A stretch of 64,000 nucleotides of DNA from the NCBI RefSeq assembly GCF_004570865.1, contig NZ_SPQS01000001.1, positions 496,001-560,000 on the forward strand. The letters run 5' to 3'. Position numbers and translations under genes: made by a program. The stretch is from Bradyrhizobium frederickii. GTDB taxonomy: Bacteria > Pseudomonadota > Alphaproteobacteria > Rhizobiales > Xanthobacteraceae. The notes beneath the pieces were generated by a model that saw nothing but the letters and a program-made list of their open reading frames with translations, made no database searches and had not been told where the DNA came from. This document shows, in pieces, positions 18,378-26,739 of the stretch. Within the stretch, counting starts at the first letter, position 1. Each line of letters begins with the position of its first letter.

Positions 18378-19389
18378 TGTACACGTCAGCCTTGTAGCGG
18401 CTGAGGTTTGCAGGATTGGTGAACCAGTTCACCGTCTTGACCATACCCTGCCGCATGCCCTCGATGCCGCCGAACTCTGGGCTCCAGCCGAGCTGCTGGC
18501 GGGCCTTGGAATTGTCGGCCCAGAGCCGCTCGACCTCGCTGTTGGCGGGGCGCAGGCGCGCTTCGTCGGTCTCGATTTCGATCGAGGTCCCCATGACATC
18601 GGCGATCATCTGCGCGGTCGCGCCGACCGAGATCTCAAAGCCGCTGCCGAGATTGATGGTCTGGCCCACGACCTGTTCCGCGGGCGCCGTGAGGCCCGCG
18701 ATCAGGCCGCGTGCGGTGTCGGTGACGAAGGAGAAATCGCGCGTCGGGCTGACGGCCCCGAGGCGGATCTTCCGCTTGCCTGTCGCGATCTGGCTGATGA
18801 TCGTCGGGATCACTGCGCGCGCCGATTGCCGCGGGCCGAATGTGTTGAACGGACGGATCACCACGACGGGCATGTCGAAGGATGCCTGGAACGACAGCGC
18901 CATCTGATCCGAGGCGATTTTCGATGCGGAGTAGGGCGACTGCCCGACCAGCGGATGGCTCTCCTTGATCGGAACCGTCTGCGCCGTGCCGTAGACCTCG
19001 CTGGTCGAGGTCTGAACGAAGCGCCGCACGCCCGCCATGCGCGCGGCCTGGAGCACGTTCACGGTGCCGCGCACATTGGTCTCGACATAGGAGCCGGGGG
19101 CGACATAGGAAAAGGGAATGGCGATCAGCGCCGCCAGGTGCAGGACGTCGGTGCAGCCGCCGGCGGCCGCGATCATGAAATGAGGGTCGCGGATGTCGCC
19201 GGCCACCACCTCCACCGACGCCATGATGTCGGCAGGTATCGTGTCGAGCCAGCCCCAGGAGTTGAAGGAATTGTAATAGACGACCGCCTTGACGCGGGCT
19301 CCGGCTTTCACCAGCTCCTCGACGACATGCGAACCGATGAAGCCGTCGCTCCCGGTAACGAGGACGCGGGCGTCCCTCAGATCTGCCAT
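18370..19389 (-). CDS. legB: NDP-N-acetylglucosamine 4,6-dehydratase (LegB)
   Basis: First committed step of the legionaminate route: dehydrates the NDP-GlcNAc precursor to a 4-keto-6-deoxy sugar. The 339-residue extended SDR has VLVTGSDGFIGSHVVEEL at the N-terminus, STSEVYGTA near residue 125, YSASK as the YxxxK pair, and RPFNTFGPRQSARAVIP. The last is typical of GDP/UDP-sugar dehydratases of the LegB group. ATG 19387-19389 (MADLRDAR) puts the cofactor motif at residue 10; an upstream in-frame extension crosses the promoter and is rejected. It is first gene of the legB-legC-legG-legI operon. UDP- versus GDP-linked substrate is unresolved, but PtmE nearby favours GDP. Confidence 0.9.
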   Translation of the reverse strand: MADLRDARVLVTGSDGFIGSHVVEELVKAGARVKAVVYYNSFNSWGWLDTIPADIMASVEVVAGDIRDPHFMIAAAGGCTDVLHLAALIAIPFSYVAPGSYVETNVRGTVNVLQAARMAGVRRFVQTSTSEVYGTAQTVPIKESHPLVGQSPYSASKIASDQMALSFQASFDMPVVVIRPFNTFGPRQSARAVIPTIISQIATGKRKIRLGAVSPTRDFSFVTDTARGLIAGLTAPAEQVVGQTINLGSGFEISVGATAQMIADVMGTSIEIETDEARLRPANSEVERLWADNSKARQQLGWSPEFGGIEGMRQGMVKTVNWFTNPANLSRYKADVYNV

Positions 19390-19435
19390 GCCGGACCCCA
19401 AAAGGCGATTACGCCAATATTCGCAACAAGATGGC

Positions 19436-19463
19436 GCTATAGCACACTGACGGTCGCACGCAA
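19436..19463 (-). promoter_or_regulatory. Sigma70-type promoter for the legBCGI operon
   Basis: Read on the minus strand: TTGCGT (19458-19463), a 16-base spacer and TATAGC (19436-19441), giving a leader of roughly 40 bases. The leader contains, at 19406-19423, a block (CGATTACGCCAATATTCG on the + strand) closely matching one in the ptmE leader. The -35 TTGCGT is the same as in the methyltransferase promoter at 24506-24534. Confidence 0.5.
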
Positions 19464-19521
19464 CAGAGCTGCGCTCGGAGGCTGTCAAATGTCCGGGGAT
19501 GCAGCGTTTTTCGTCGCGCCC

Positions 19522-20724
19522 CTAAGGCCTGTCGGTCGGTCTCAGGCGCTGTTTCACGAAAGCCTCCAGATTTCCGCCTTCGAACAAGTGACCCGCCAGG
19601 CCGGCCGCCCGTGCCGCTTCCATGTCGCTTTCCTTGTCCCCGATCACCATGCTGCGCGTCATGTCGATCGGAAAGCGCCGGGCGAGATCGGTGATCATGC
19701 CCGGCGCCGGCTTGCGCCGGTCGCTCACACGACAGTAACGCGTGACGGTTCCGTCGGGGTGATCGGGACAGTATTCGAATGCATCGATATGTGCGCCGAC
19801 CTCTGCCATCTGATCTGCCATCCAGCGGTGCAGAGTGACGACGTGGTGCTCCTCATAGTAGCCGCGCGCGACGCCGGACTGATTGGTGATGACGAAGGCA
19901 AAATAACCGGCATCGTTCACGGCCTTTACGGCCTCGCGTGCGCCATCGATCCAGTCGAGCTTGTGGGTTTCGAACGTGTATCCTGAATCGTGATTGAGCA
20001 CGCCGTCGCGATCGAAGAACACGGCCGGCCGCTGCAGTTGCCGGCGCAATTCGCGATCGGCGCGAGCGAAATCGTCGGGAATGCCGATGTCGATGAAGTA
20101 GCCGCGATAGGCCGTGCCGCGCAGCGCGCCGGACTTGGCGAGGCTGGGGAAGACTTCCTGCTCGAGCGAAGCGGGAAGCGTCGCGATCTCGCCGAGAACG
20201 GACTTGTCGATGACGTAGATGCCGGCATTGACCGGCCCCGTGGCCCCCGCACCCGGGGCGATGAAGTCGCGCACCATGTCACCATCGAGTACGACGCGGC
20301 CATAGCGGTCCCCGACGACGCCGTCCCGCAACGCCATGTGAACGCGACCGTCATGCGCGCGGGCGATCAGATCGAGCAGGTTGAAGTCGAACAGAGAATC
20401 TCCATTCAGCAGCAGGAAGCGGTCGTGCAGCAAGTTGCGCGCATGTACGAGCGCGCCGCCGGTGCCGAGCGGCTCCGTCTCGCGGGACACGACGATTCGC
20501 GTCTGCCCCCTGGCGGCTGCCGCGTAGTGCGTCTCGACGATCTCCGCCTTGTGGCCCGCCAGCAGCAGGATTTCATCGAACACGCCATAGCGTACGAGTT
20601 CGTCGATCAGCGTGTCGAGAAACGGTCGCCCGCCGATGTCGAGCATCGGCTTCGGAACGGTTTTGGTGCGTTCGCCGAGGCGGGTGCCGAGTCCCCCGAC
20701 GAGGATCGCGGCCTGTCTCAGCAT
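19522..20724 (-). CDS. Bifunctional sugar-phosphate nucleotidyltransferase / HAD-IIIA phosphatase (HddC-GmhB type fusion)
   Basis: A 400-residue two-domain protein. Residues about 1-225 are a nucleotidyltransferase with AAILVGGLGTRLGERT, KPMLDIGGRPFLD, LNGDSLFD and the terminal FIDIGIPDDFARA. Residues about 232-400 are a HAD phosphatase with catalytic RPAVFFDRDGVLNHD, the second motif ITNQSGVARG, a zinc-binding Cys/His loop around YCPDHPDG, and RKPAPGM. The combination matches the last two steps of GDP-D-glycero-D-manno-heptose synthesis (GmhB dephosphorylation, HddC guanylylation), normally separate proteins. ATG 20722-20724 is preceded by GGAGAG; an ATG 15 bases upstream preceded by GAGGTG is equally possible. 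The matching kinase may be the GHMP protein at 32582; no GmhA isomerase is in the window. The substrate is inferred. Confidence 0.82.
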   Translation of the reverse strand: MLRQAAILVGGLGTRLGERTKTVPKPMLDIGGRPFLDTLIDELVRYGVFDEILLLAGHKAEIVETHYAAAARGQTRIVVSRETEPLGTGGALVHARNLLHDRFLLLNGDSLFDFNLLDLIARAHDGRVHMALRDGVVGDRYGRVVLDGDMVRDFIAPGAGATGPVNAGIYVIDKSVLGEIATLPASLEQEVFPSLAKSGALRGTAYRGYFIDIGIPDDFARADRELRRQLQRPAVFFDRDGVLNHDSGYTFETHKLDWIDGAREAVKAVNDAGYFAFVITNQSGVARGYYEEHHVVTLHRWMADQMAEVGAHIDAFEYCPDHPDGTVTRYCRVSDRRKPAPGMITDLARRFPIDMTRSMVIGDKESDMEAARAAGLAGHLFEGGNLEAFVKQRLRPTDRP

Positions 20725-21061
20725 GACGGCTCTCCGCATCGGCACCTCGGTCGAAGGTGAGCAGCAAATGTCTGTCTCAAGGTTCTGGCTCTCGTTGGAT
20801 CGAGCTGTGGTGGCCGGATCTTCTCCCAACGTCGGTCGATCGTCGACAAAGGCTTAGCGGACGACACTGAGTGACAAGACCCCGCACCACCGTCAATGGC
20901 GAGCTGTTCGCTGCGACCGGAACTGTTGCGGGCTGTTTACGTTTAGCGAGGTCCGGAGGCAACGAGCAAGGGAGAAGTCGTCGATTGTCTTGTCGAATGA
21001 GCCGGCCGGGTGGAGCGCAGGCGGGCGATCATACGAGATCGCTCATCGAGAGCTCTTGGCC

Positions 21062-22024
21062 ATGGGCCGATTGATCAACCAGAGACAGCCCGGTATGATA
21101 ATGACCGAGTTCCCCATCCGTGTTGTGGGGGTTGCCGGGGGGGGCAAGAGTCACATGCCGATGGCCGAGCGTTCGCCGCAAGCTCCAGCGTTTCTGCAGC
21201 TCGCGAGATTGTTCCATGTTACTGTCCGAGCAGCGCGGAAACATTGGGTCCTTTCGCTCATGATCGGGGCAATCTTGTTGGCTGCTCTGGGCTCGCTTGC
21301 CGTCGGCCGGAAGGTGGAATCCTGGACCGCGACCTCGACGATCGCGATTGGTACGGTGCCCACCCTTCAAAGTATTTTCGGGCCCGCTGGGGCAGGAGTT
21401 GAGCCCATGGAAAGTGCCCGTGATCTGGTGACGCGAATCGGAGCGGTCCAATTTCAGAGCACTGTCCTGGCCGATGCTCGAAAGGCGCTTCCCGACTCGC
21501 GTGGGGCATTTGGTGGAGCCTCATTGCGCGGGATCGTTATTGACGATTCGTCGATCCGCCTGGAGGCGAGCTCCGCCTCGAAGGAGGAAGCGGCGACCCT
21601 GCTTCAACAGGGTATTCTTGCGATCCAGGCCGCACACAAGAGACTATTCGAGCCGAGGATGGAGTTGTTTCATTCGGTGCGCGCGCGCCTGCAAGATGCG
21701 AGAGCGCAGCTCAACGATGCATTCAGGAAGGGCAGTATGGACTTCACGCCGGCGCGGCCGGAGGGGGGGTCCATCGGGGTTGCCTTCATGGAGAGTCCGG
21801 GGGCTTCGGTCGACAGGATACTCAACGTTGATACGCGCATTGCTCTACTGGCTTATATTGAACGCACCGTAAAGATGACGGGGCCGCAGGATGGTTCGTC
21901 TCCCGCGACGGAAGGGCCAAGGGAAGTCAATCTCGTGCAAAGAGCCATCCTGGCGGGCTTGGGCATTCTGCTTTTTATCGGTCTTTTGACCTACTTTTTG
22001 AGGCGGCCGGCGCGGCTCGGCTAG
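21062..22024 (+). CDS. Wzz-like polysaccharide chain-length determinant (putative)
   Basis: About 320 residues with the membrane topology of Wzz co-polymerases. One helix lies near the N-terminus (WVLSLMIGAILLAALGSLAV, about residues 62-82). A periplasmic domain of roughly 210 residues has alpha-helical heptad-like stretches (EEAATLLQQG, HSVRARLQDARAQLND). A second helix (AILAGLGILLFIGLLTYFL) sits before a short basic tail. Sequence conservation with named Wzz proteins is not obvious, so the call rests on topology and on the Wzy-like gene starting 10 bases downstream. The start is uncertain: TTG 20990, ATG 21062, 21101 and 21161 are all in frame and none has a strong ribosome binding site. 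It should set polymer length together with its neighbour. Confidence 0.6.
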   Translation: MGRLINQRQPGMIMTEFPIRVVGVAGGGKSHMPMAERSPQAPAFLQLARLFHVTVRAARKHWVLSLMIGAILLAALGSLAVGRKVESWTATSTIAIGTVPTLQSIFGPAGAGVEPMESARDLVTRIGAVQFQSTVLADARKALPDSRGAFGGASLRGIVIDDSSIRLEASSASKEEAATLLQQGILAIQAAHKRLFEPRMELFHSVRARLQDARAQLNDAFRKGSMDFTPARPEGGSIGVAFMESPGASVDRILNVDTRIALLAYIERTVKMTGPQDGSSPATEGPREVNLVQRAILAGLGILLFIGLLTYFLRRPARLG

Positions 22025-22034
22025 GACTTCGGCA

Positions 22035-23444
22035 ATGACCCTTCTGGCTGGAGCCTCCATACTGCTCTTCTTCGTCTGGCTGGGGCTATTCAGGTCGGCG
22101 ATCCTCATTTGTCTTGCCTTTCTTTTGTTTACCTTCGCATGGCGAACGATTTCCTCGCTCTATATCGATCTCACGGGGCCCGTGTTCTCGTCTCAGCTTC
22201 AGATGTTCATTGGACCCGGCGTCATGACGGTGTTCCAGTCGATTGCGTATTTTCTGACGCTTCTTCCCTTCCTCTGGGTCTTCAATTCGAGGGCGCTCGA
22301 TGAATGGGCGCGGGCGACACCAACTCCCGGACTGCCTGCGTCCCAATCTCAACTGACCCTTTCGGACGTCACGTTCTACGCGTCCGTCCTCTTCTTGATC
22401 TTGCTTTTCGGTGCTCTGATTAAGGGAGGTGTCATTCCGTTGTTTGCCAAGATCGAGCGTTGGACCTTCAACGAACAGGCCGGTTTCCTCCATCGCCAGG
22501 TGATCGAACGAGGCGACATGCTCTGCTTTTGGTGGGGCACCATGTTCGTGGCCGAGCGATTGCGACGCCAGCGATACGATTACCGCTTCGTGGGTTTGCT
22601 GGCCGTCCTCACCTTCTACATATTTCTCGCAGGCGGGCGTTTCTCGCCGTTCTACCGATTTTGTGCGTTCTTTGTCATACCGTTTTCCGCGGTGCTGATC
22701 GTTCAGGCGCGAGATCTCGGGAGCGCAGGTTTGTTCAGCTTGCTGTCCCGGATTACCGACCGCCGCATCGTGCTGGCCGGCACCGGCGTCATTGTGCTGA
22801 CGGCCATGATGATTGCATTCGCGCTCTATTGGAATCTGACCAGGGTCCGAGGGTTCGAAGGTCAGGCGGCGCTGGATGCTTTTGTCGAGCGCGTTCTGGT
22901 GCAGCCCTCGGAGATAGGATGGGCGTCCTATCAACGCGTTTTGGTCAACGGAGATTGGGACGCGCGCCACGTCTTCGATTTCCTGTTCGACCGCCCCATC
23001 GTTGCGGGACGGAACACTACCCCGCAGCTTCTGATGTCCGAAACCATTGGTGAGCCGCGGACGACGGAACACATCATGGGCGGTTTTCAGTTCGCGGGCG
23101 GGTTTCCCGAAATTTTCTTCGAACTGTTTGGTCCTTATTTCGGCTGGATCTTCCTGCTGGGGGCCGGTTGGCTCACTGCGCTCCTCTCAGCTGTCATGAT
23201 CCGGTCGATCATCGTCGAACGATATCTGACGGCGGCTCTAGCTTTTTACGTGCTGTACGGCATCTACGTGATGTACATCGGCGGCATGCTGAACTTTGTC
23301 GCGACGCCGACATATTGGGTGAAGATTGCTGCGTTGTTTGCGGCAATCATTGTCGAGGAGCGGGCGCCCATTCTTCCGTGGGTGCTGGCCGACAGGACTC
23401 GATTGCTTCGCCGCTTTGTGGTTCGACGTCGGCAATTGCCCTGA
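22035..23444 (+). CDS. Multispanning membrane protein, putative O-antigen/exopolysaccharide polymerase (Wzy-like)
   Basis: A 469-residue hydrophobic protein with about 11-12 membrane helices. A large hydrophilic loop lies between the late helices (about residues 275-365, containing VRGFEGQAALDAFVERV and FDFLFDRPIVAGRN), the layout of Wzy polymerases. Wzy proteins share little sequence, so no diagnostic motif can be shown. The assignment comes from topology, the immediately preceding Wzz-like gene, the Wzx-like flippase at 9111, and position inside a glycan locus. It ends 42 bases before the end of the convergent methyltransferase gene. An O-acyltransferase or other membrane protein of the locus is possible but less likely. 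Confidence 0.62.
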   Translation: MTLLAGASILLFFVWLGLFRSAILICLAFLLFTFAWRTISSLYIDLTGPVFSSQLQMFIGPGVMTVFQSIAYFLTLLPFLWVFNSRALDEWARATPTPGLPASQSQLTLSDVTFYASVLFLILLFGALIKGGVIPLFAKIERWTFNEQAGFLHRQVIERGDMLCFWWGTMFVAERLRRQRYDYRFVGLLAVLTFYIFLAGGRFSPFYRFCAFFVIPFSAVLIVQARDLGSAGLFSLLSRITDRRIVLAGTGVIVLTAMMIAFALYWNLTRVRGFEGQAALDAFVERVLVQPSEIGWASYQRVLVNGDWDARHVFDFLFDRPIVAGRNTTPQLLMSETIGEPRTTEHIMGGFQFAGGFPEIFFELFGPYFGWIFLLGAGWLTALLSAVMIRSIIVERYLTAALAFYVLYGIYVMYIGGMLNFVATPTYWVKIAALFAAIIVEERAPILPWVLADRTRLLRRFVVRRRQLP

Positions 23445-23486
23445 CACAGCCCGCAATTCTGCCAAGCAACGAGCAAATGGCGATCT

Positions 23487-24371
23487 TCAATTTCGGTTCG
23501 ATGGACCGGCCGGACGGCCGATGATCAGGGAGCCAAGCGTGAACAGATCCTCTTCGGAGAAGCCTCTGAAGCACGGTGCCAGTCGTTCCAGAATATGCCG
23601 CTCCGGCGGCCGGCGATCGGGCTGATCGCTGAGTAGCTCAAACCCGGCCTCTCTAAACAGCTTCAGATACTCGCTGTGGCGCAAACGATTGACGTACTGG
23701 AAGCGCGACTGGAAGGGCGCCCAATCCTCCTCGGAATAGGTCAGAAAGTTGAACGAGCTGATGGACGGATCGAAGCCTTTGAAGTGGTCGCCATAGTCGA
23801 TCTGCATGAGGACCAGTCCATCAGGACGCACGATGCGTCGCAGCTCGTTCAAGATCGCCGCGATGTCACTCTTGGGAATGTGCTCGAGCGTTTCGACGGA
23901 GACCGCGCAGTCGATCGAACCGGCCGGCAGGCCTGTCGTCCGCGCATCGGTTGGCGCGCGATAGTCGATCCTCCAGGAACGTTCGAGATCGTCTAGGGAA
24001 TTGATATCGGGGTGGCGGGTGCCGCTGAGTCTCGAAATGATGGCGGCATTGGAGCGGATCAGCTCCAGCTTGGCCAAGCGCGCGATGTCGACCGTGATGA
24101 AGCGCTGCGCTCCATGCGCGCTGAAGGTGAGCGGAATGATCAGATCGCGCCCGGTGCCGAACTCGAAGCAGGTCGAATCCCGTAGCGGCCGCAGACCGTA
24201 CGCTTCGTGAACGCCCAGCAGCCGCCGCGCGAGCATGTAGACGGATCTGACCTGCTTCTCGGGCCGCGGCAGCCGTCGTGTGACGTAGCGCTGCAGGGCG
24301 TAGTGGATGTGTTCGCCAAAGGGGATGTTCGACAGCACCGAGAACGCTCGCGCCTTTGCCTGCCAGCGCAC
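23487..24371 (-). CDS. Class I SAM-dependent methyltransferase
   Basis: A 294-residue methyltransferase. Motif I appears as CFEFGTGRDLIIPL near residue 68, with the acidic residue after the second strand in FITVDIARL. DCAVSVETLEHIPKSDIAAIL is the post-I/motif II region typical of small-molecule methyltransferases, and LRRIVRPDGLVLMQIDYGDH forms motif III. The substrate is unknown. In a polysaccharide locus O-methylation of a sugar, possibly a chain-terminating event, is the natural guess. It is transcribed alone from a promoter 130 bases upstream whose sequence is duplicated in front of the second ulosonic-acid operon. ATG 24369-24371. Confidence 0.82.
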   Translation of the reverse strand: MRWQAKARAFSVLSNIPFGEHIHYALQRYVTRRLPRPEKQVRSVYMLARRLLGVHEAYGLRPLRDSTCFEFGTGRDLIIPLTFSAHGAQRFITVDIARLAKLELIRSNAAIISRLSGTRHPDINSLDDLERSWRIDYRAPTDARTTGLPAGSIDCAVSVETLEHIPKSDIAAILNELRRIVRPDGLVLMQIDYGDHFKGFDPSISSFNFLTYSEEDWAPFQSRFQYVNRLRHSEYLKLFREAGFELLSDQPDRRPPERHILERLAPCFRGFSEEDLFTLGSLIIGRPAGPSNRN

Positions 24372-24834
24372 GTCACTGATTCCTCGGTTGAATGGACGCC
24401 GTGGTTGGGGTGGTGCTGACGAACGGTCGTTGAATCATGGTGGATGTCCAACGATGGGCCCTGATCCGGCTGTTCAGGCGGGTACCACGTCGCATAGGCA
24501 GCTTGGTTATATGGGAGCCGCAGGCACAACGCAAGGTTGTGGGGCGGGTCCGGAAGCAAGTGCGACCGAGGTCGAAGTGCCTCTTCCGGCTACGTCGCGG
24601 CCGCAGAGACAGGTTGCCTTCCAAGCTGCCGACATGCTCGTGGCGAGCCGTGTATTCGGAGCCGCTCGGCGTGGCGCCATTCCCGGTTGATTCAACGGTC
24701 GGCTGAGCGTAAACAGACGCTCAAATTACGTCGAAGTTTCAGCATGCGGGCCGGAAAATCGCGTATGGTTTGTCGAACGCCGCCAGCCGGTTCGGCCTGT
24801 GCTGGTCCATTGCTCTCCCGCCGAGTCTTGTCGA
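24372..24834. other. Divergent intergenic region
   Basis: This 463-base stretch separates the minus-strand methyltransferase from the plus-strand gene of unknown function. It holds the well-formed minus-strand promoter at 24506-24534. On the plus strand TTGATT (24687-24692), a 17-base spacer and TAAACA (24710-24715) form a weaker promoter candidate for the gene starting at 24835. Nothing else coding or repetitive was recognised. Confidence 0.45.
24506..24534 (-). promoter_or_regulatory. Sigma70-type promoter for the methyltransferase (duplicated promoter cassette, copy 1)
   Basis: Minus-strand TTGCGT (24529-24534), exactly 17 bases, then TATAAC (24506-24511). The cassette aligns with the one at 34009-34037 at about 30 of 39 positions, including most of the spacer and the bases upstream of the -35 box (AACC). 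The leader to the ATG at 24371 is about 128 bases. Confidence 0.65.
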
Positions 24835-25575
24835 ATGCCCGGTGAACTGCTGATTGGCGAGGCCGTTGCGAGGGGCTATCCGCCCGCTGTGCTGTATCTG
24901 CGCAACGACGCGACTGTCACCACGGAAGTCTGCGCGTTCAACTACTTCTCGGTTTTCATGAAGGATCATCCGGAAGTGGATGCGCATGTCTGGTTCTTCG
25001 ACGGAGCGGGCAAGCCGGCTGGATATTTCCACAGGGAACTCGGGGTCAACGGGCAATTGCAATTGCAGACGTCGGAGCTGTGTCCGGGCATTTCGGGAAC
25101 GGTTGCGATGGCCCTGGTCCCGAAGCAGGAGACCAAGCTTCGTCCCGGACGGAAGGTGACCACCGGCTATTACGCACAATATTTCTCACAGCACGGGGCG
25201 ATAACGTTGTCGCACGAGCGCGAACCCGTCGCGGCAGCGCCGTTCCCGACCTCTGCCTGGATGCAATCCTACCTCACGCGATTCCTGAAGGAGTCCGGCG
25301 TGGTGCTCGTGAACTCCTGCATGGCGTCCGAAGGCGTCTCGGTGGGGACGGCCCGGCTCATGGCCCTGGACGGCACCGCATTGGGCGAGCGTGTGCTGCC
25401 GGAAATTGCGCCGATGGGCGCAGTCCGCATCAGCACGCTGGATCTTTTCCCCGAGGCTGACCGGCTGATCGGCGCGGCCGAAGGATTCGCCCTGGAGTTC
25501 AAGGGCACCAACATCGCCAGTCCGTTCAGCTATTATGAATTTGCCAACGGCAAGTTCAGCCTGCATCATTTTTAG
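24835..25575 (+). CDS. Protein of unknown function, paralogous to its downstream neighbour
   Basis: About 246 residues, not recognised as a known family. It has no signal peptide or membrane helix. Alternating hydrophobic and polar stretches (AVLYLRNDATVTTEVCAFNYF, VDAHVWFFDGAGKPAGYF, VLVNSCMASEGVSVGTARL) suggest beta-sandwich folds in two halves. The C-terminal part aligns by eye with the next gene: APMGAVRISTLDLFP here against PPLGAREMSVVDMFG there, each preceded by a VLVN/LMLIN strand. The two are therefore probably ancient tandem duplicates. ATG 24835 is preferred; a GTG 36 bases upstream is in frame. Location between polymerase genes and the second ulosonic-acid operon suggests a role in glycan production, but this is inference only. 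Confidence 0.65.
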   Translation: MPGELLIGEAVARGYPPAVLYLRNDATVTTEVCAFNYFSVFMKDHPEVDAHVWFFDGAGKPAGYFHRELGVNGQLQLQTSELCPGISGTVAMALVPKQETKLRPGRKVTTGYYAQYFSQHGAITLSHEREPVAAAPFPTSAWMQSYLTRFLKESGVVLVNSCMASEGVSVGTARLMALDGTALGERVLPEIAPMGAVRISTLDLFPEADRLIGAAEGFALEFKGTNIASPFSYYEFANGKFSLHHF

Positions 25576-25585
25576 GGGCGCGTGC

Positions 25586-26509
25586 GTGACTCGTTTCTCA
25601 TCCAGTCCTTGGAAACCTTACGAGCCGAGATTCATGTTCCCGACTTTCGCGGGCGTCGAGTCGCGCATGGGTTTCTCGATCCCCGCCTGGTATCGTCCGG
25701 TCGACATCAGGTATCTCCGCAGCCTCGTTGCCGGCAGTCTGCGCAAAAATTTTCGCGAGACGGTCAAGGATCTCGTTCCCGAGCTCGCCAGCCTGGTCGC
25801 CTCGGGCTTCAGCAAGAAGCTGAAATTCAAGCTGCACATCCTGTCACGCGACGGAGAATATCGGGCGACCTACGAGTTTCCAAAGGACTACGCGCCGGGC
25901 GCCTCCGTCGAGATCGAGCTATCTCGTCTTTTCGCCTCGCTCAAGCTGCCGCAGGACGATTACCTGGTCATCGCCGTGATGTCGCGCGGACGCATGGACG
26001 GCTTCCGTTCGTCACCGGCCAGCTATTCGATGACCTATGTCGATCAGGACAACGTCGCGATCTACCGCACGGGCGCGTTTGCCCGGCCTTTGAACGAGGG
26101 CAGGCTCAAGGCACATGTCGGGTTCACGGGCATCAATCCGAAGATCATTGCGACGGACGACATCGTCAGCAGCCTGATGCTGATCAATCATTCCTCCGAT
26201 CCCGAATATGCGCACTCGGCGCGGCCGACGTCGAGGCTGATCCGCGAGGACGGCGAGCAGATCGAGGGCGACTTCGGGGAGATCCCGCCGCTCGGAGCCC
26301 GCGAGATGTCGGTCGTCGACATGTTCGGCAGTCGCGTGTTCGACTTTCTCAAGCCATTCGGCGGTCGAGGGACTACGGTCACCACTTGCACCGGAATGAC
26401 GCTTGCGAGCCTGCACTTGCAGCGCACGAACGACAATCGGCGGACGTTGCTCGGCATCGAGCACTCGCGGCCCGCGCACATGAATCTCGCAGGTATTCTG
26501 CAGCATTGA
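25586..26509 (+). CDS. Protein of unknown function, tandem paralogue of the preceding gene
   Basis: About 307 residues, no recognised domain, signal peptide or membrane segment. The start is best placed at GTG 25586, 7 bases after AGGGG and 10 bases beyond the previous stop; a longer frame from 25535 would overlap the upstream gene by 41 bases. The central part has strands such as KLKFKLHILSRDGEYRATYEF and a conserved C-terminal block (SLMLINHSSDPEYAHSARP, then EIPPLGAREMSVVDMFG) shared with the upstream protein. An acidic, soluble, probably cytosolic beta-rich protein. The gene pair is likely one transcript and one functional unit. No function is proposed. Confidence 0.68.
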   Translation: MTRFSSSPWKPYEPRFMFPTFAGVESRMGFSIPAWYRPVDIRYLRSLVAGSLRKNFRETVKDLVPELASLVASGFSKKLKFKLHILSRDGEYRATYEFPKDYAPGASVEIELSRLFASLKLPQDDYLVIAVMSRGRMDGFRSSPASYSMTYVDQDNVAIYRTGAFARPLNEGRLKAHVGFTGINPKIIATDDIVSSLMLINHSSDPEYAHSARPTSRLIREDGEQIEGDFGEIPPLGAREMSVVDMFGSRVFDFLKPFGGRGTTVTTCTGMTLASLHLQRTNDNRRTLLGIEHSRPAHMNLAGILQH

Positions 26510-26739
26510 TCAAGGAAATCGGGTGTCGGAGCAGGGGGCAATGCTGCCCTGGTCTGACGGTCTTGCTCTCGAAGGAATGAGCCGGCCGACTTCGTGGCCG
26601 CGAAGCGCTTGGAAAGCTGCTGAGCGCGAGGTGCAAGGCGGCAGCGGCGGCTTAAGCCCGGGCCGCAGCGTGCTCCGCAACTATGGTCGAAGGAGCGCCA
26701 GGCGCAGTCTCGTCGACGGCGTGCGCGGCCCAGGCCCGG

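Noticed and set aside
18244..19986. A 580-codon plus-strand frame across legC, legB and the heptose-type fusion
   Set aside because: Crosses three well-supported minus-strand genes and the legB promoter; composition typical of antisense GC-rich frames.
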